Of a DNA stretch of 61,982 bases, positions 46,522-54,577 are shown piece by piece. The DNA is from Gemmatimonadota bacterium (GTDB lineage Bacteria; JAAXHH01). The notes below the pieces were generated by a model. The model did not search any database, was not told the origin of the DNA, and saw nothing but the letters and a program-made list of their open reading frames with translations. A program made the position numbers and the translations under genes. Positions within the stretch are counted from its first letter, which is position 1. Every line of letters begins with the position of its first letter. The DNA lies in the NCBI GenBank assembly GCA_026705925.1, contig JAPOZT010000018.1, forward strand, positions 1-61,982, written 5' to 3'.

Positions 46522-48555
46522 TCAGGAAGCCGGCCGGTTCCGGTAGTAGAGGTAGGAGACGGCGATGAGTATGGCGCTCAGGCCGAGGAAGGCGGCGATA
46601 CGGTAGAGGGTGTCCAGGAACATGAGGTCGAAGACGAAGACTTTCACCACGGTGCAGCCGAGGTAGACGATGGCCGCCGCGCGCAGGGCGGGGATGTCCT
46701 GCCAGCGTCCCAGCGCCATGAACAGCGCCGCGCCGAAGAGCCATGTGCCCGAAACGGCGAGTTGCCGCAGGTTTGCCAACTGCTCCGTCGAGCCACCTTC
46801 CGTCGTGACGGCCAGGTAGTGGAAGTAACTGAGCACTTCCACCGTGCCCCAGACCAGGAGGAGGAAGGTCCAGGCCAGGTGGAAGACCGCGTAATGCCTG
46901 CGGTCGCTCTTCGATTCGGTGTGGCCGCGCAGCAAGCCGGCGCACGCAAGTAACGACCCGCCCACGACCCAGTACGCGGCGGTGCGCGACGAGAATACCG
47001 GCGCATAGTTTGAAACCAGGTTGAATACGTAGGCGCCTCCAAAGAGAAAGATCCCGACGAACGAAAGCGCCAACAGGGCCGTACCGGCGTGCCGGACGGC
47101 GCGCACTTCGCGATATGCACCGAACCCGAACAGGATCAGGGCCTCAAAGGCCCAGATGACGACGATGACGTAAGGGGTGAAAAAGCTCAGTGGTGCGCGA
47201 ACCGCCAGCAAAATGGCCGCGGTCGCATGCACGCCGGCCGCGAACCGGTCGTCTGTATTGCGCGTGATCCAGGCGGTCAGCGCGAAGTAGGCCACAGAGA
47301 GGAAGGCCGTGGCGATTCCTTCTGAATAGACCACGGCGGCGTGCGGTGTCAGCGCCTGGAACCCGATGAAGTCCCATATGCCTTCCGTGTGCCGCGAAAG
47401 GCGCATGAGCATCACGTAGAAACCTGTTGCGTTGACGGTTACCGCGATCCATCGCCACCGGCGTTTTCCCGTATCGCCCGCCGCGGACCGGTAGATGCTC
47501 AACCAGGAGAACAGTGCCCACCAGAGTATCAGGAAGGCAAGGGCCGTTGCGAATCCTTCGGGCAGATCGGCCCGGAACGACCAGGTCAGGTACGTGGCGT
47601 AGGTCGCGGCGATGCCCAGCGGCTCGAGCACTCTCCAGTGGCGCCGGTTGAGCAGTACCGCTACCAGGCCCGCGTCGAGCAAGGTGATGTAGATGAAAAG
47701 GCCCCAGGTGTTCAACTGGGCGGTGACGAGCAGGAACGGCGTCAGGAATCCACCGGCCCAACCGAGCAGGGCGATGGCCCGCGCGTCGTAGCGCAGGGAA
47801 AGCAGCAGGGCCGCGGCCGTCACCAGGGCCGTCAGCAGAAAGGCGACGGGTTGCGGAATGAGGCGGTAGAAATCGTAGGCGGCGTAAATCGATAGATAGA
47901 GGATGCCCACGCCCGCCCCGGTCAGGCCCTGCGCGAATACGGACATGCCGCGCCGGTGGAACCGGTGGCCGCCGGCAATCAGCAGCAGGCCGGCCGCACC
48001 GCCCAGGATTACGCGCGCCGTCTCGTTCAACCAGTCGTTGTCGAAGGCGTATTTCAGGAAAAAACCCACGGCGAGGACGAGGGCGAGCGCACCCACGCGG
48101 TTCAGCAGCTTGCCGCCGATCAGGGTCTCCCACTCCTCCCGGGTGCGGGGACGGAGCATGTGCGACAAGCGGCTTGTACCGTCGCCGGATCGCGCCAGGC
48201 CTGGTACTTCGGTGGGCGGATGTGCGGCCCGCGCCTGGCCCGGAGCGTCCGCGACAGGTTGTGCGGCTCGCGCCTGGCCTGGAACGCTCACGGCCGGATG
48301 CGTGGGTCCTGCGGTCTCCGGTTCCGTCGCATCGTCTGGCTTCGGTGTACCGACCGGCTCCGGCGCGTCCTTCGGCACCAGCACGTCGTCCGACTTCGGC
48401 GCACCACTACTGGACATCCCCGCAACCGGGTCTGTTACATCCTTCAAATAACGCCGGATGGTGTCCTCGAGGTGTTTCACGCGCCCCGAGAGAGACAGGA
48501 AGGTCCCGATGAGGATGAGCAGCAGGATTACGTTGAGTACGATCAGTAGTTCCAT
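46522..48555 (-). CDS. DUF2339 family polytopic membrane protein
   Basis: 677 aa. An N-terminal helix (MELLIVLNVILLLILIGTFL) and a short coiled coil are followed by a low-complexity region (about 45-128) and some 18-20 transmembrane helices. The DUF2339 landmark LIGGKLLNRVGALALVLAVG, then FFLKYAFDNDWLNETARVIL and GWAGGFLTPFLLV are clear. The function of the family is unknown. The low-complexity region contains a 13-aa repeat (VPGQARAAQPVAD, APGQARAAHPPTE, then a partial unit) encoded by a 39-bp tandem repeat. No recognisable ribosome binding site is seen before the ATG at 48555. Confidence 0.9.
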   Translation of the reverse strand: MELLIVLNVILLLILIGTFLSLSGRVKHLEDTIRRYLKDVTDPVAGMSSSGAPKSDDVLVPKDAPEPVGTPKPDDATEPETAGPTHPAVSVPGQARAAQPVADAPGQARAAHPPTEVPGLARSGDGTSRLSHMLRPRTREEWETLIGGKLLNRVGALALVLAVGFFLKYAFDNDWLNETARVILGGAAGLLLIAGGHRFHRRGMSVFAQGLTGAGVGILYLSIYAAYDFYRLIPQPVAFLLTALVTAAALLLSLRYDARAIALLGWAGGFLTPFLLVTAQLNTWGLFIYITLLDAGLVAVLLNRRHWRVLEPLGIAATYATYLTWSFRADLPEGFATALAFLILWWALFSWLSIYRSAAGDTGKRRWRWIAVTVNATGFYVMLMRLSRHTEGIWDFIGFQALTPHAAVVYSEGIATAFLSVAYFALTAWITRNTDDRFAAGVHATAAILLAVRAPLSFFTPYVIVVIWAFEALILFGFGAYREVRAVRHAGTALLALSFVGIFLFGGAYVFNLVSNYAPVFSSRTAAYWVVGGSLLACAGLLRGHTESKSDRRHYAVFHLAWTFLLLVWGTVEVLSYFHYLAVTTEGGSTEQLANLRQLAVSGTWLFGAALFMALGRWQDIPALRAAAIVYLGCTVVKVFVFDLMFLDTLYRIAAFLGLSAILIAVSYLYYRNRPAS

Positions 48556-48858
48556 CGTACTGAATCTTATGCTAATGCCGGGTCCCGTGTCAAGTCATGT
48601 CCGCCGGGTTAATATGCGGTGCGCGGCGTCGTCTTCGTGATTGTCGACACCTTTTCGCGTCGCCGCCTTCGGGATTGTTTACACCCCTTCAAGGTGCCGC
48701 TTGCGTCTTCGTAGACACGTCGCGCGTCGCCCACTTCGGGATCGTTGACACGGCCCATGCCGCCGCCTATATTCCGATATTCGATTTCGACCATTTGAGG
48801 TCCGGCGTTGCCGGTCACCAAGCTTCGTCATATCGCCGCATCGTCGCAACAGGTCGTT
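48556..48858. other. Divergent intergenic region with degenerate repeats
   Basis: Between DUF2339 (minus) and the Gfo/Idh gene (plus). Around 48640-48750 the phrase (T/C)TTCG(T/G)GATTGT(C/T) and similar recurs at about 35-bp spacing, a decayed tandem array. No promoter was assigned. Confidence 0.45.
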
Positions 48859-48942
48859 ACATCGTCTACACGCATCGACACATCGTTTACACGCATCGAC
48901 ACATCGTTTACACGCGTCATTACATCGTCTACACGCATCGTC
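48859..48942. repeat. 21-bp tandem repeat, four copies
   Basis: Units begin ACATCGTCTACACGCATCG or ACATCGTTTACACGC and end AC, AC, TT and TC. The array ends 44 bp before the ATG of the Gfo/Idh gene at 48987, so it would lie in the promoter or leader of the carbohydrate cluster. Confidence 0.92.
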
Positions 48943-48986
48943 CGCAACGCGTATACATGCAAAATCCGTCCTGGGAGGAGTCTTAG

Positions 48987-50087
48987 ATGTCCACGGTCTA
49001 TCGTGTCGGCATAATCGGGTGCGGCAGCATCTCGCACCTCCACATGAAGGGATACCTGGGAGAAGAGCGGTTCGAGGTGGTAGCGCTTTCGGATCCGGTG
49101 GCCGAGGCCAGGCAGGATTTCGGCGACCGGTACGATATTGGAAAACGCTATGCCGACGCCCGGGAGATGCTGGACGAGGAGGGGCTGGACGTCGTCAGCA
49201 TCTGTACGTGGCACAAGCTTCACGCACCCCTGACCATCGCCGCCTGCGCGCGCCAGCCCAAGGCCATTCTATGCGAGAAGCCCATGGCCGTCAACATGGG
49301 CGAATGCGACGAGATGATGATCGCTGCCCGCCGGAACGACGTCAAGCTGGCCATCGCCCACCAGCGCCGGTTCAACCCGGTGTGGACCGACGCCCGGAAC
49401 CTGATCGCCGAAGGCGCCATCGGCGACGTGCGGCACGTCCACTGCAGCGGCAGCCAGGGCCTGCTCAACGACTGCTCCCACATGTTCGATTTCATGCGCT
49501 ACGTCATGAGCGATCCCGCGCCCGAGTGGGTGCTCGGGAACATCGAGCGCAAGACCGACCGGTACGAGCGCGACATCCGGATCGAGGACCGCAGCGCGGG
49601 CATCGTGGGCTTCGACAACGGAGCCGTGGGACAGCTCCTGCAGGAGCTCCATCCGGAACGACGGCAGGGTGGCTACCTTTACGGCACGGACGGTATGTTG
49701 GACGTGAATGAACAGCGCGTCCTGCTCATCAACTCGAAGACCGGCGGCTGGGAAGAGCGGCCGTCGACCGGCGAAGACCCAAGCGTGGGCCAGGCCGTGG
49801 AACTGGCGGACTGGATCGAGGGCAAGTCCGAACACCGGGGCGAGGCGTCCAACGGCCGGGCTGCCGTTGAGATCATCATGGGTATATACGAATCCGCCCG
49901 CCTTCACGAGGTCGTCCAGATGCCCGTGCGCACCCACAGTTCACCCATCGAGGAGATGATCGAGGCGGGCGATCTGCCCGTGGAGCGCCCCGGCCGTTAC
50001 GATATCCGGGCCTTCCTGCTGCGCGGGGAGTCCATGCAGGGCGAAATCCCAGGCGAGCAACCGGGCGTGACCGATGAGGAAGGATGA
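48987..50087 (+). CDS. Gfo/Idh/MocA family oxidoreductase
   Basis: 366 aa with a strong GGGAGGAG ribosome binding site. Rossmann fold YRVGIIGCGSISHLHMKGYL, EKP motif in AILCEKPMAVNMGECDEMMI, and the family His/Lys region in CSHMFDFMRYVMSD. It uses NAD(P) to oxidise or reduce a sugar-like substrate. First gene of a plus-strand cluster with aldo/keto reductase and rhamnose mutarotase; its last 14 bases overlap the start of the reductase gene. It shares only family-level similarity with the protein at 5507. Confidence 0.92.
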   Translation: MSTVYRVGIIGCGSISHLHMKGYLGEERFEVVALSDPVAEARQDFGDRYDIGKRYADAREMLDEEGLDVVSICTWHKLHAPLTIAACARQPKAILCEKPMAVNMGECDEMMIAARRNDVKLAIAHQRRFNPVWTDARNLIAEGAIGDVRHVHCSGSQGLLNDCSHMFDFMRYVMSDPAPEWVLGNIERKTDRYERDIRIEDRSAGIVGFDNGAVGQLLQELHPERRQGGYLYGTDGMLDVNEQRVLLINSKTGGWEERPSTGEDPSVGQAVELADWIEGKSEHRGEASNGRAAVEIIMGIYESARLHEVVQMPVRTHSSPIEEMIEAGDLPVERPGRYDIRAFLLRGESMQGEIPGEQPGVTDEEG

Positions 50088-51135
50088 CCAGCACCGGGCC
50101 AGTGCGGAGATCGCCAGGCGTGCGGAAGCGGAGATCGGCCGCACGGGGCTCAAGGTCAACCGCCTGGGACTCGGCGGCGCGCCCCTGGCCGGCCTGTACC
50201 AGGGTGTTACGGATGAGGCCGCCGCCCAGGTCGTAGATACCTATCTCGGCCACGGACTGGGGTTCTTCGACACGGCCCCGCTTTACGGCAGCGGCGTGAG
50301 CGAGACCCGCCTGGGTACCGCCCTTTCAAGCCGCGCGCACGACCGCAACCGCGACCGCGGTCGCAACGCCCCCGCGCGCGAAACCTTCGTCCTCGCCACC
50401 AAGGTGGGGCGCCTCCTCGTGCCCGACCCCGCGCGTGACCAGGACGTCTGGTCCGACGATCTTCCGCCTGTCGGTCCCGTCTTCGACTACACCTACGACG
50501 GCACGCTGCGCTCCCTGGAAGAAAGCCTCACCCGCCTCGGACTCGACCGGGTCGATATCCTTCACATACACGATCCCGACAATCACTACGAAGAAGCGAT
50601 GGAAGGCAGCTACCGCGCGCTCGTGCGGCTCCGGGAAGAAGGGGTCATCCGGGCTGTGGGCGTCGGCATGAACCAGGCGAAGATGCTCGCCCGTTTCGCC
50701 GCCGAGGGCGATTTCGACTGCTTTCTGTGCGCGGGCAGGTACACCCTGGTAGATCATACGGCGCTTAAGCGGCTTCTGCCCCTCTGCGAGGAAAGAATCA
50801 TCAGTATCATCATAGGCGGACCGTACAACAGTGGCATCCTGGCACTGGGCGCCGTGGACGGGGCGAAGTTCGACTACCGCAAGGCGCCGCCTCATATCGT
50901 GGAAAAGGTGCGACGCATCGAAGCGATCTGCGGCCGCCACGAAACGCCCTTGAAGGCCGCGGCCCTGCAGTTTCCCCTGGCTCATCCGGCGGTGGCCGCC
51001 GTCATTCCAGGTGCGCGGTCGCCCGAGGAAGTGGACGAGAACGTGCGGATGTACGAAGTCGAGATCCCCGAGGATTTCTGGTCAGAACTGCGGGAAGAAG
51101 GACTGATTCCCGAGGACGCGCCGACGCCGGATTGA
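50074..51135 (+). CDS. Aldo/keto reductase, L-fucose/D-threo-aldose dehydrogenase-like
   Basis: 353 aa; ATG at 50074 overlaps the previous gene. AKR tetrad: Asp and Tyr in GFFDTAPLYGSGVSE, Lys in VLATKVGRLL, His in ILHIHDPDNHYEEAMEG. The LGLGGAPLAGLYQGVTDEAA opening, the TKVGRLL segment, and the AVIPGARSPEEVDENVRMYE end resemble the bacterial D-threo-aldose 1-dehydrogenases, which oxidise L-fucose and related sugars to lactones. A short Arg/Asn/Asp run (DRNRDRGRN, about residue 92) interrupts the sequence and may be repeat-derived. With mutarotase, lactonase and SDR genes downstream it fits deoxysugar oxidation. Confidence 0.88.
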   Translation: MRKDDQHRASAEIARRAEAEIGRTGLKVNRLGLGGAPLAGLYQGVTDEAAAQVVDTYLGHGLGFFDTAPLYGSGVSETRLGTALSSRAHDRNRDRGRNAPARETFVLATKVGRLLVPDPARDQDVWSDDLPPVGPVFDYTYDGTLRSLEESLTRLGLDRVDILHIHDPDNHYEEAMEGSYRALVRLREEGVIRAVGVGMNQAKMLARFAAEGDFDCFLCAGRYTLVDHTALKRLLPLCEERIISIIIGGPYNSGILALGAVDGAKFDYRKAPPHIVEKVRRIEAICGRHETPLKAAALQFPLAHPAVAAVIPGARSPEEVDENVRMYEVEIPEDFWSELREEGLIPEDAPTPD

Positions 51136-51177
51136 TGTGGAAGAGGGAAGTGCATGTCCCAAAACACAAAAAATAGC

Positions 51178-51216
51178 ATTGTCAATATTGATTAAAATAT
51201 CCATCAACATATAAAT
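51178..51216 (+). promoter_or_regulatory. Conserved 32-bp AT-rich element, copy 2, with promoter for the mutarotase gene
   Basis: Bases 51178-51209 are the reverse complement of the element at 40914 with four differences (core ATTGATTAAAATA; ends ATTGTCAA and ATCAACA). On the plus strand TTGATT (51188-51193) and TATAAA (51210-51215) are 16 bp apart, 35 bp before the ATG at 51251, so the element overlaps the promoter. Confidence 0.7.
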
Positions 51217-51250
51217 CCGTTTTGGATACATCCGTCCAAAGGAGACAAAA

Positions 51251-51583
51251 ATGGCATCACCCAAGCGCTACGGCATGGTACTCAAGGTCAAGCCGGACCG
51301 GATCGAGGAATACAAGGAGTATCACGTCGAGATCTGGCCAGGCGTGGCGAAGATGATTTCGGAATGCAACATCACCAACTACTCCATCTACCTGAAGGAC
51401 GGCTTCCTCTTCTCCTATTTCGAGTATGTCGGTGACGACTTCGAGGCGGACATGGCGAAGATGGCCGCCGATCCGGTCACGCAGGAGTGGTGGGACATCA
51501 TGATGCCCATGCAGGAGCCGCTGGCGACGCGGAAGGAAGGAGAATGGTGGGCGGAGATGGAAGAGGTGTTTCACCAGGATTGA
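51251..51583 (+). CDS. rhaM: L-rhamnose mutarotase family protein
   Basis: 110 aa, near the family norm of 104. AAGGAGAC precedes the ATG. The features RYGMVLKVKPDRIEEYKEYH, VEIWPGVAKMISECNITNYS, and TQEWWDIMMPMQEPL match RhaM, including the conserved His (YKEYH) and WW pair used in anomer conversion of L-rhamnose. It may also act on L-fucose-like sugars. It has its own promoter region with the shared 32-bp element and is followed by PhyH. Confidence 0.92.
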   Translation: MASPKRYGMVLKVKPDRIEEYKEYHVEIWPGVAKMISECNITNYSIYLKDGFLFSYFEYVGDDFEADMAKMAADPVTQEWWDIMMPMQEPLATRKEGEWWAEMEEVFHQD

Positions 51584-51702
51584 ACATTGATCAACCAAAG
51601 TTGCCATTAGATGATGCTATGATTATGTTATCAGGATAAACACGCCGATTGGATCGATAAGGTTATCGGGATCCTATCGGTTTTCAGGAAAGGAGAACGC
51701 CC

Positions 51703-52596
51703 ATGGCCCTCACCGAAGCGCAACTGGTGGAGTTCCACGACCGCGGCCTGGTAGTCGTCGAGGACGTGTTGACCGACGCGGACCTGGATCCCGTGATCGA
51801 GACCATGACCGAGTTCGTCGACCGGCGGGCACAGGACCTTCAGGCCGAGGGCAAGATCACCGACCTGTACGAGGACGAATCCTTCCTGACGCGCTACGCC
51901 CGGCTGTTCGCACAGAGCACCGAGATCGGAAGCGGCATGGACATCTACGACCTGCGGGCGAAACCGGTCTTCGACTTCCTCCGGAACGAGAACCTGCTCG
52001 ACGCCGTGGAGTCCCTGGTTGGCCCCGAAATCACCTGTTCGCCCATCCAGCACATCCGGGCCAAGCCGCCGTCCCGCCTGGACGCCAGCCCGTCGTACAA
52101 CGTGCCCTGGCACCAGGACTCGGGGGTGAGCTGGGCCGAGTCGGACAGGACCCTGGCGCTGACCTGCTGGCTGCCCCTGGTGGACGCCACGGTGGACCGG
52201 GGATGCCTGGAGGTGATCCCGGACGTGATCCACACCGGCCATCTCGACCACGTGTCGGACGCGGGCACGCGCATCAAGCCGGAGCTCATGCCCGAAACCG
52301 AGGCGGAACCGGCCGAAGTGCGCAAGGGCGGGGTCGTATTCCTGAGCCAGTACACCCCCCACCGGTCCACGCCGAACCTGACCGAATGGGACGTGCGCTG
52401 GAGCCTGGACCTGCGGTACGTGGCCTATGGCGCGCCGACGGGCCGGCCCTTCTTTCCCGATTTCTGCGTGCGCAGCCGATCGAATCCGGAGCGCGTGCTG
52501 ACCGATCACCAGGCCTGGGCGGACAGCTGGGTCGCGGCCCTCGAGGAACAGCGCCGCAATCCCAAGCAGGCCCATCGGGTTGCGCAGGCGCCTTAA
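51703..52596 (+). CDS. Phytanoyl-CoA dioxygenase family protein
   Basis: 297 aa with a clear AAAGGAG. Starts MALTEAQLVEFHDRGLVVVE. The iron triad is in NVPWHQDSGVSW (HxD) and a distal His in SQYTPHRSTPNL; the Arg of WDVRWSLDLRYVAYG is well placed for 2-oxoglutarate. This is the third PhyH protein in the window and the most canonical in length. Its place in the sugar cluster suggests a role on a carbohydrate or osmolyte derivative, though the true substrate is unknown. Confidence 0.9.
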   Translation: MALTEAQLVEFHDRGLVVVEDVLTDADLDPVIETMTEFVDRRAQDLQAEGKITDLYEDESFLTRYARLFAQSTEIGSGMDIYDLRAKPVFDFLRNENLLDAVESLVGPEITCSPIQHIRAKPPSRLDASPSYNVPWHQDSGVSWAESDRTLALTCWLPLVDATVDRGCLEVIPDVIHTGHLDHVSDAGTRIKPELMPETEAEPAEVRKGGVVFLSQYTPHRSTPNLTEWDVRWSLDLRYVAYGAPTGRPFFPDFCVRSRSNPERVLTDHQAWADSWVAALEEQRRNPKQAHRVAQAP

Positions 52597-52646
52597 GGAG
52601 CACCCTCATGCTTTGAGGCTCGCCCCTCGGCACCAGGTTTGGTGTC

Positions 52647-52820
52647 ATGGTATTCAGTCTGGTCGTCCCCGGCTTGGGGCAGTTGTACCAGGGCCGCAGG
52701 CCGGCCGCGGTCATCCATTTCGTCCTCGCGGTCATGCTGTGGATGCTGGGTTACGGCTGGATCGTGCATCTGTACTCCGGCATCGAGGCGGCTTTTCAAA
52801 AGAAAGAGGCATGCAAATGA
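52647..52820 (+). CDS. Small membrane protein, 57 aa
   Basis: ATG at 52647, TGA at 52818. Protein MVFSLVVPGLGQLYQGRRPA then a helix (AVIHFVLAVMLWMLGYGWIV) and a short charged end. The SLVVPGLGQLYQGR opening is that of small TM2/DUF5683-like membrane proteins. The stop overlaps the start of the next gene as ATGA, so translation is probably coupled. No ribosome binding site precedes this ATG; 39 bp upstream in the same frame an ideal AAGGAG precedes ATG CTT TGA (52608-52616), as if the start had been cut off by a stop mutation. Confidence 0.65.
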   Translation: MVFSLVVPGLGQLYQGRRPAAVIHFVLAVMLWMLGYGWIVHLYSGIEAAFQKKEACK

Positions 52821-53683
52821 GTTTCGGCAGCGGCGCGTACACCTACGAATTGCAGGAGAACTGGTACAGCCTGCCGGAGGGCTGGTCCTTCGGCTGGATT
52901 ACGGGCGTGGCCTGCGATTCCCAGGACCGGGTGTACGTGTATTCGCGGAGCGAGCATCCACTAGTCGTGTTCGACCGCGACGGTCAATTCATCAAGACGA
53001 TCGGCGACGGCATACTCAAGGATGCGCACGGTATCTACATCGACGGCGAGGACAACCTCTACCTCACGGACTGGCTGGATCACTGCGTCCGCAAGTTCGA
53101 CCGCCACGGAAACCAGGTGAGGGTGATCGGCACGCCCGCCGTTCCCGGCGCGACGGACGGCGATCCCTTCCGGAAACCCACCGATGCCGTGGTCGCGCCG
53201 AACGGTGACATCTACGTGTCCGACGGCTATGAGAATGCTCGGATCCACCGTTACGACGCCGAGGGCCGCCACATCCACTCCTGGGGAAGCTGGGGCTCGG
53301 GTCCGGGCCAGTTCGAACTCAGCCACTGCGTCCGCATCGACCGCCATGAACGGATCTGGGCGTGCGATCGCACCAACGAGCGCATCCAGCTCTTCGACCT
53401 GGAAGGAAACTACCTCGAGGAACGCGCCGTTCCCGGCAAGCCCGACACCACCTTTTTCGACCCGGAAGAGGATATCGTCTACGTGGCCGAACTCGACCAG
53501 CAGGTAGGCATTTACACCCTGGACGGCGACCTCGTCAGCAGCTGGGGAGGCGGACGGCGCAGCGACCGGCCGGGCGAGTTCGCCGGATGTCCCCACGGCA
53601 TCTGGATGGACTCCCGCGGCGACCTCTACGTCGGTGAAGTCCAGGCCGACGCCCGGTTGCAGAAGTTCGTACGGACCCGTTGA
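52817..53683 (+). CDS. NHL-repeat beta-propeller protein
   Basis: 288 aa from the ATG at 52817, chosen because GAGG (52806-52809) is seven bases away; the ATG at 52811 is too close. About six NHL-type blades are visible: GVACDSQDRVYVYSRSEHPL, DAHGIYIDGEDNLYLTDWLD, PTDAVVAPNGDIYVSDGYEN, HCVRIDRHERIWACDRTNER and PHGIWMDSRGDLYVGEVQAD. No signal peptide. Relatives include bacterial peptidylglycine lyase-like and SMP-30/NHL proteins. It may be a lactonase or binding protein for the pathway, but enzyme activity is not certain. Confidence 0.88.
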   Translation: MSFGSGAYTYELQENWYSLPEGWSFGWITGVACDSQDRVYVYSRSEHPLVVFDRDGQFIKTIGDGILKDAHGIYIDGEDNLYLTDWLDHCVRKFDRHGNQVRVIGTPAVPGATDGDPFRKPTDAVVAPNGDIYVSDGYENARIHRYDAEGRHIHSWGSWGSGPGQFELSHCVRIDRHERIWACDRTNERIQLFDLEGNYLEERAVPGKPDTTFFDPEEDIVYVAELDQQVGIYTLDGDLVSSWGGGRRSDRPGEFAGCPHGIWMDSRGDLYVGEVQADARLQKFVRTR

Positions 53684-53699
53684 TCACCCTGCGAGATCC

Positions 53700-54521
53700 A
53701 TGCGCATCATAGACCCCCATACCCACGTCTGGGTCAACGATCCCGCCTTCCCCTGGCCCTCGGAGAACGACGCTCCGCCCGACGAGGACCGGACGGCGGA
53801 AATGCTCCTGGCCCTGATGGACCGGCACGGCGTGGAGAAGACCGTCCTGGTGCAGTACATCGGCTACCGCTGGGACAATGCATATGTTTCCCACGTCCTG
53901 CGCGCGTACCCGGACCGGTTCGCCGGGGTCTGCCGCGTCAATCCCGAAGACCCCGCTGCACCGGACCACCTCAGCCGGTGGGTGGAGGAGCACGGCTTCC
54001 AGGGCGTGAGATTGAGCCCCGCCGAAGGACCGGCGGGCGACTGGTTTCGCGGCCCCCTGATGCCGCCCATCTTCCGCCGCGCCGATGAACTCGAGGTCCC
54101 GCTGCTCATGCTGACGCGGCCCGGCCGCCTGCCCGACCTGGCCAACCTGCTGGACCGGTTTCCCGACCTCGACGTCGTCGTGGACCACATGGCCGACGCG
54201 CAGCCGGACCGGCCGGACGAAATCCAGGCCGTCCTGGACCTGGCCCGGTACCCCCGGGTCTACGTGAAGATCAGCCATACCTGGTCCATTTCGAATCAGG
54301 ACTATCCCTGGTCGGATACCCACGATATGGTCAAGGCCGTGTACCAGGCCTTCGGCGGCCAGCGCATCATGTGGGGCACCGACTGGCCGGTCTGCCTCGC
54401 GAACGCCGCTTACGGCCAGACCCTGACGGTCGTCCGCGACGAGATGAAGTTCATCGCACCGGAGGACATGCCCCGCGTGCTGGGCGGCACGGCCCTGGAC
54501 CTGTGGACCTTTAATGATTAG
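53700..54521 (+). CDS. Amidohydrolase family protein (L-fuconolactonase/PDC hydrolase-like)
   Basis: 273 aa from the ATG at 53700 (MRIIDPHTHVWVNDPAFPWP). The HxH metal motif opens the barrel (DPHTHVW); later ligands are His in VVVDHMADAQ and Asp in IMWGTDWPVCL. This is the COG3618 group, which hydrolyses lactones (for example L-fucono-1,5-lactone) and 2-pyrone-4,6-dicarboxylate. After an aldose dehydrogenase and mutarotase, a lactonase function is the natural reading. Spacing to the NHL gene is 16 bp. Confidence 0.9.
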   Translation: MRIIDPHTHVWVNDPAFPWPSENDAPPDEDRTAEMLLALMDRHGVEKTVLVQYIGYRWDNAYVSHVLRAYPDRFAGVCRVNPEDPAAPDHLSRWVEEHGFQGVRLSPAEGPAGDWFRGPLMPPIFRRADELEVPLLMLTRPGRLPDLANLLDRFPDLDVVVDHMADAQPDRPDEIQAVLDLARYPRVYVKISHTWSISNQDYPWSDTHDMVKAVYQAFGGQRIMWGTDWPVCLANAAYGQTLTVVRDEMKFIAPEDMPRVLGGTALDLWTFND

Positions 54522-54577
54522 TCGGAGCTAGATTCGGAAAACTCGCAGTAAAAGTTCAAGCCTCAAAGGAGCAACCC

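Noticed and set aside
48859..48942. Possible CRISPR array
   Set aside because: The 21-bp units are directly adjacent with no unique spacers, and no cas gene is in the window. The same holds for the other arrays.
48597..48986. 129-aa plus-strand frame containing RHIVYTH repeats
   Set aside because: It is the in-frame reading of the 21-bp spacer array, lacks a ribosome binding site, and its stop overlaps the ribosome binding site spacer of the real gene at 48987.
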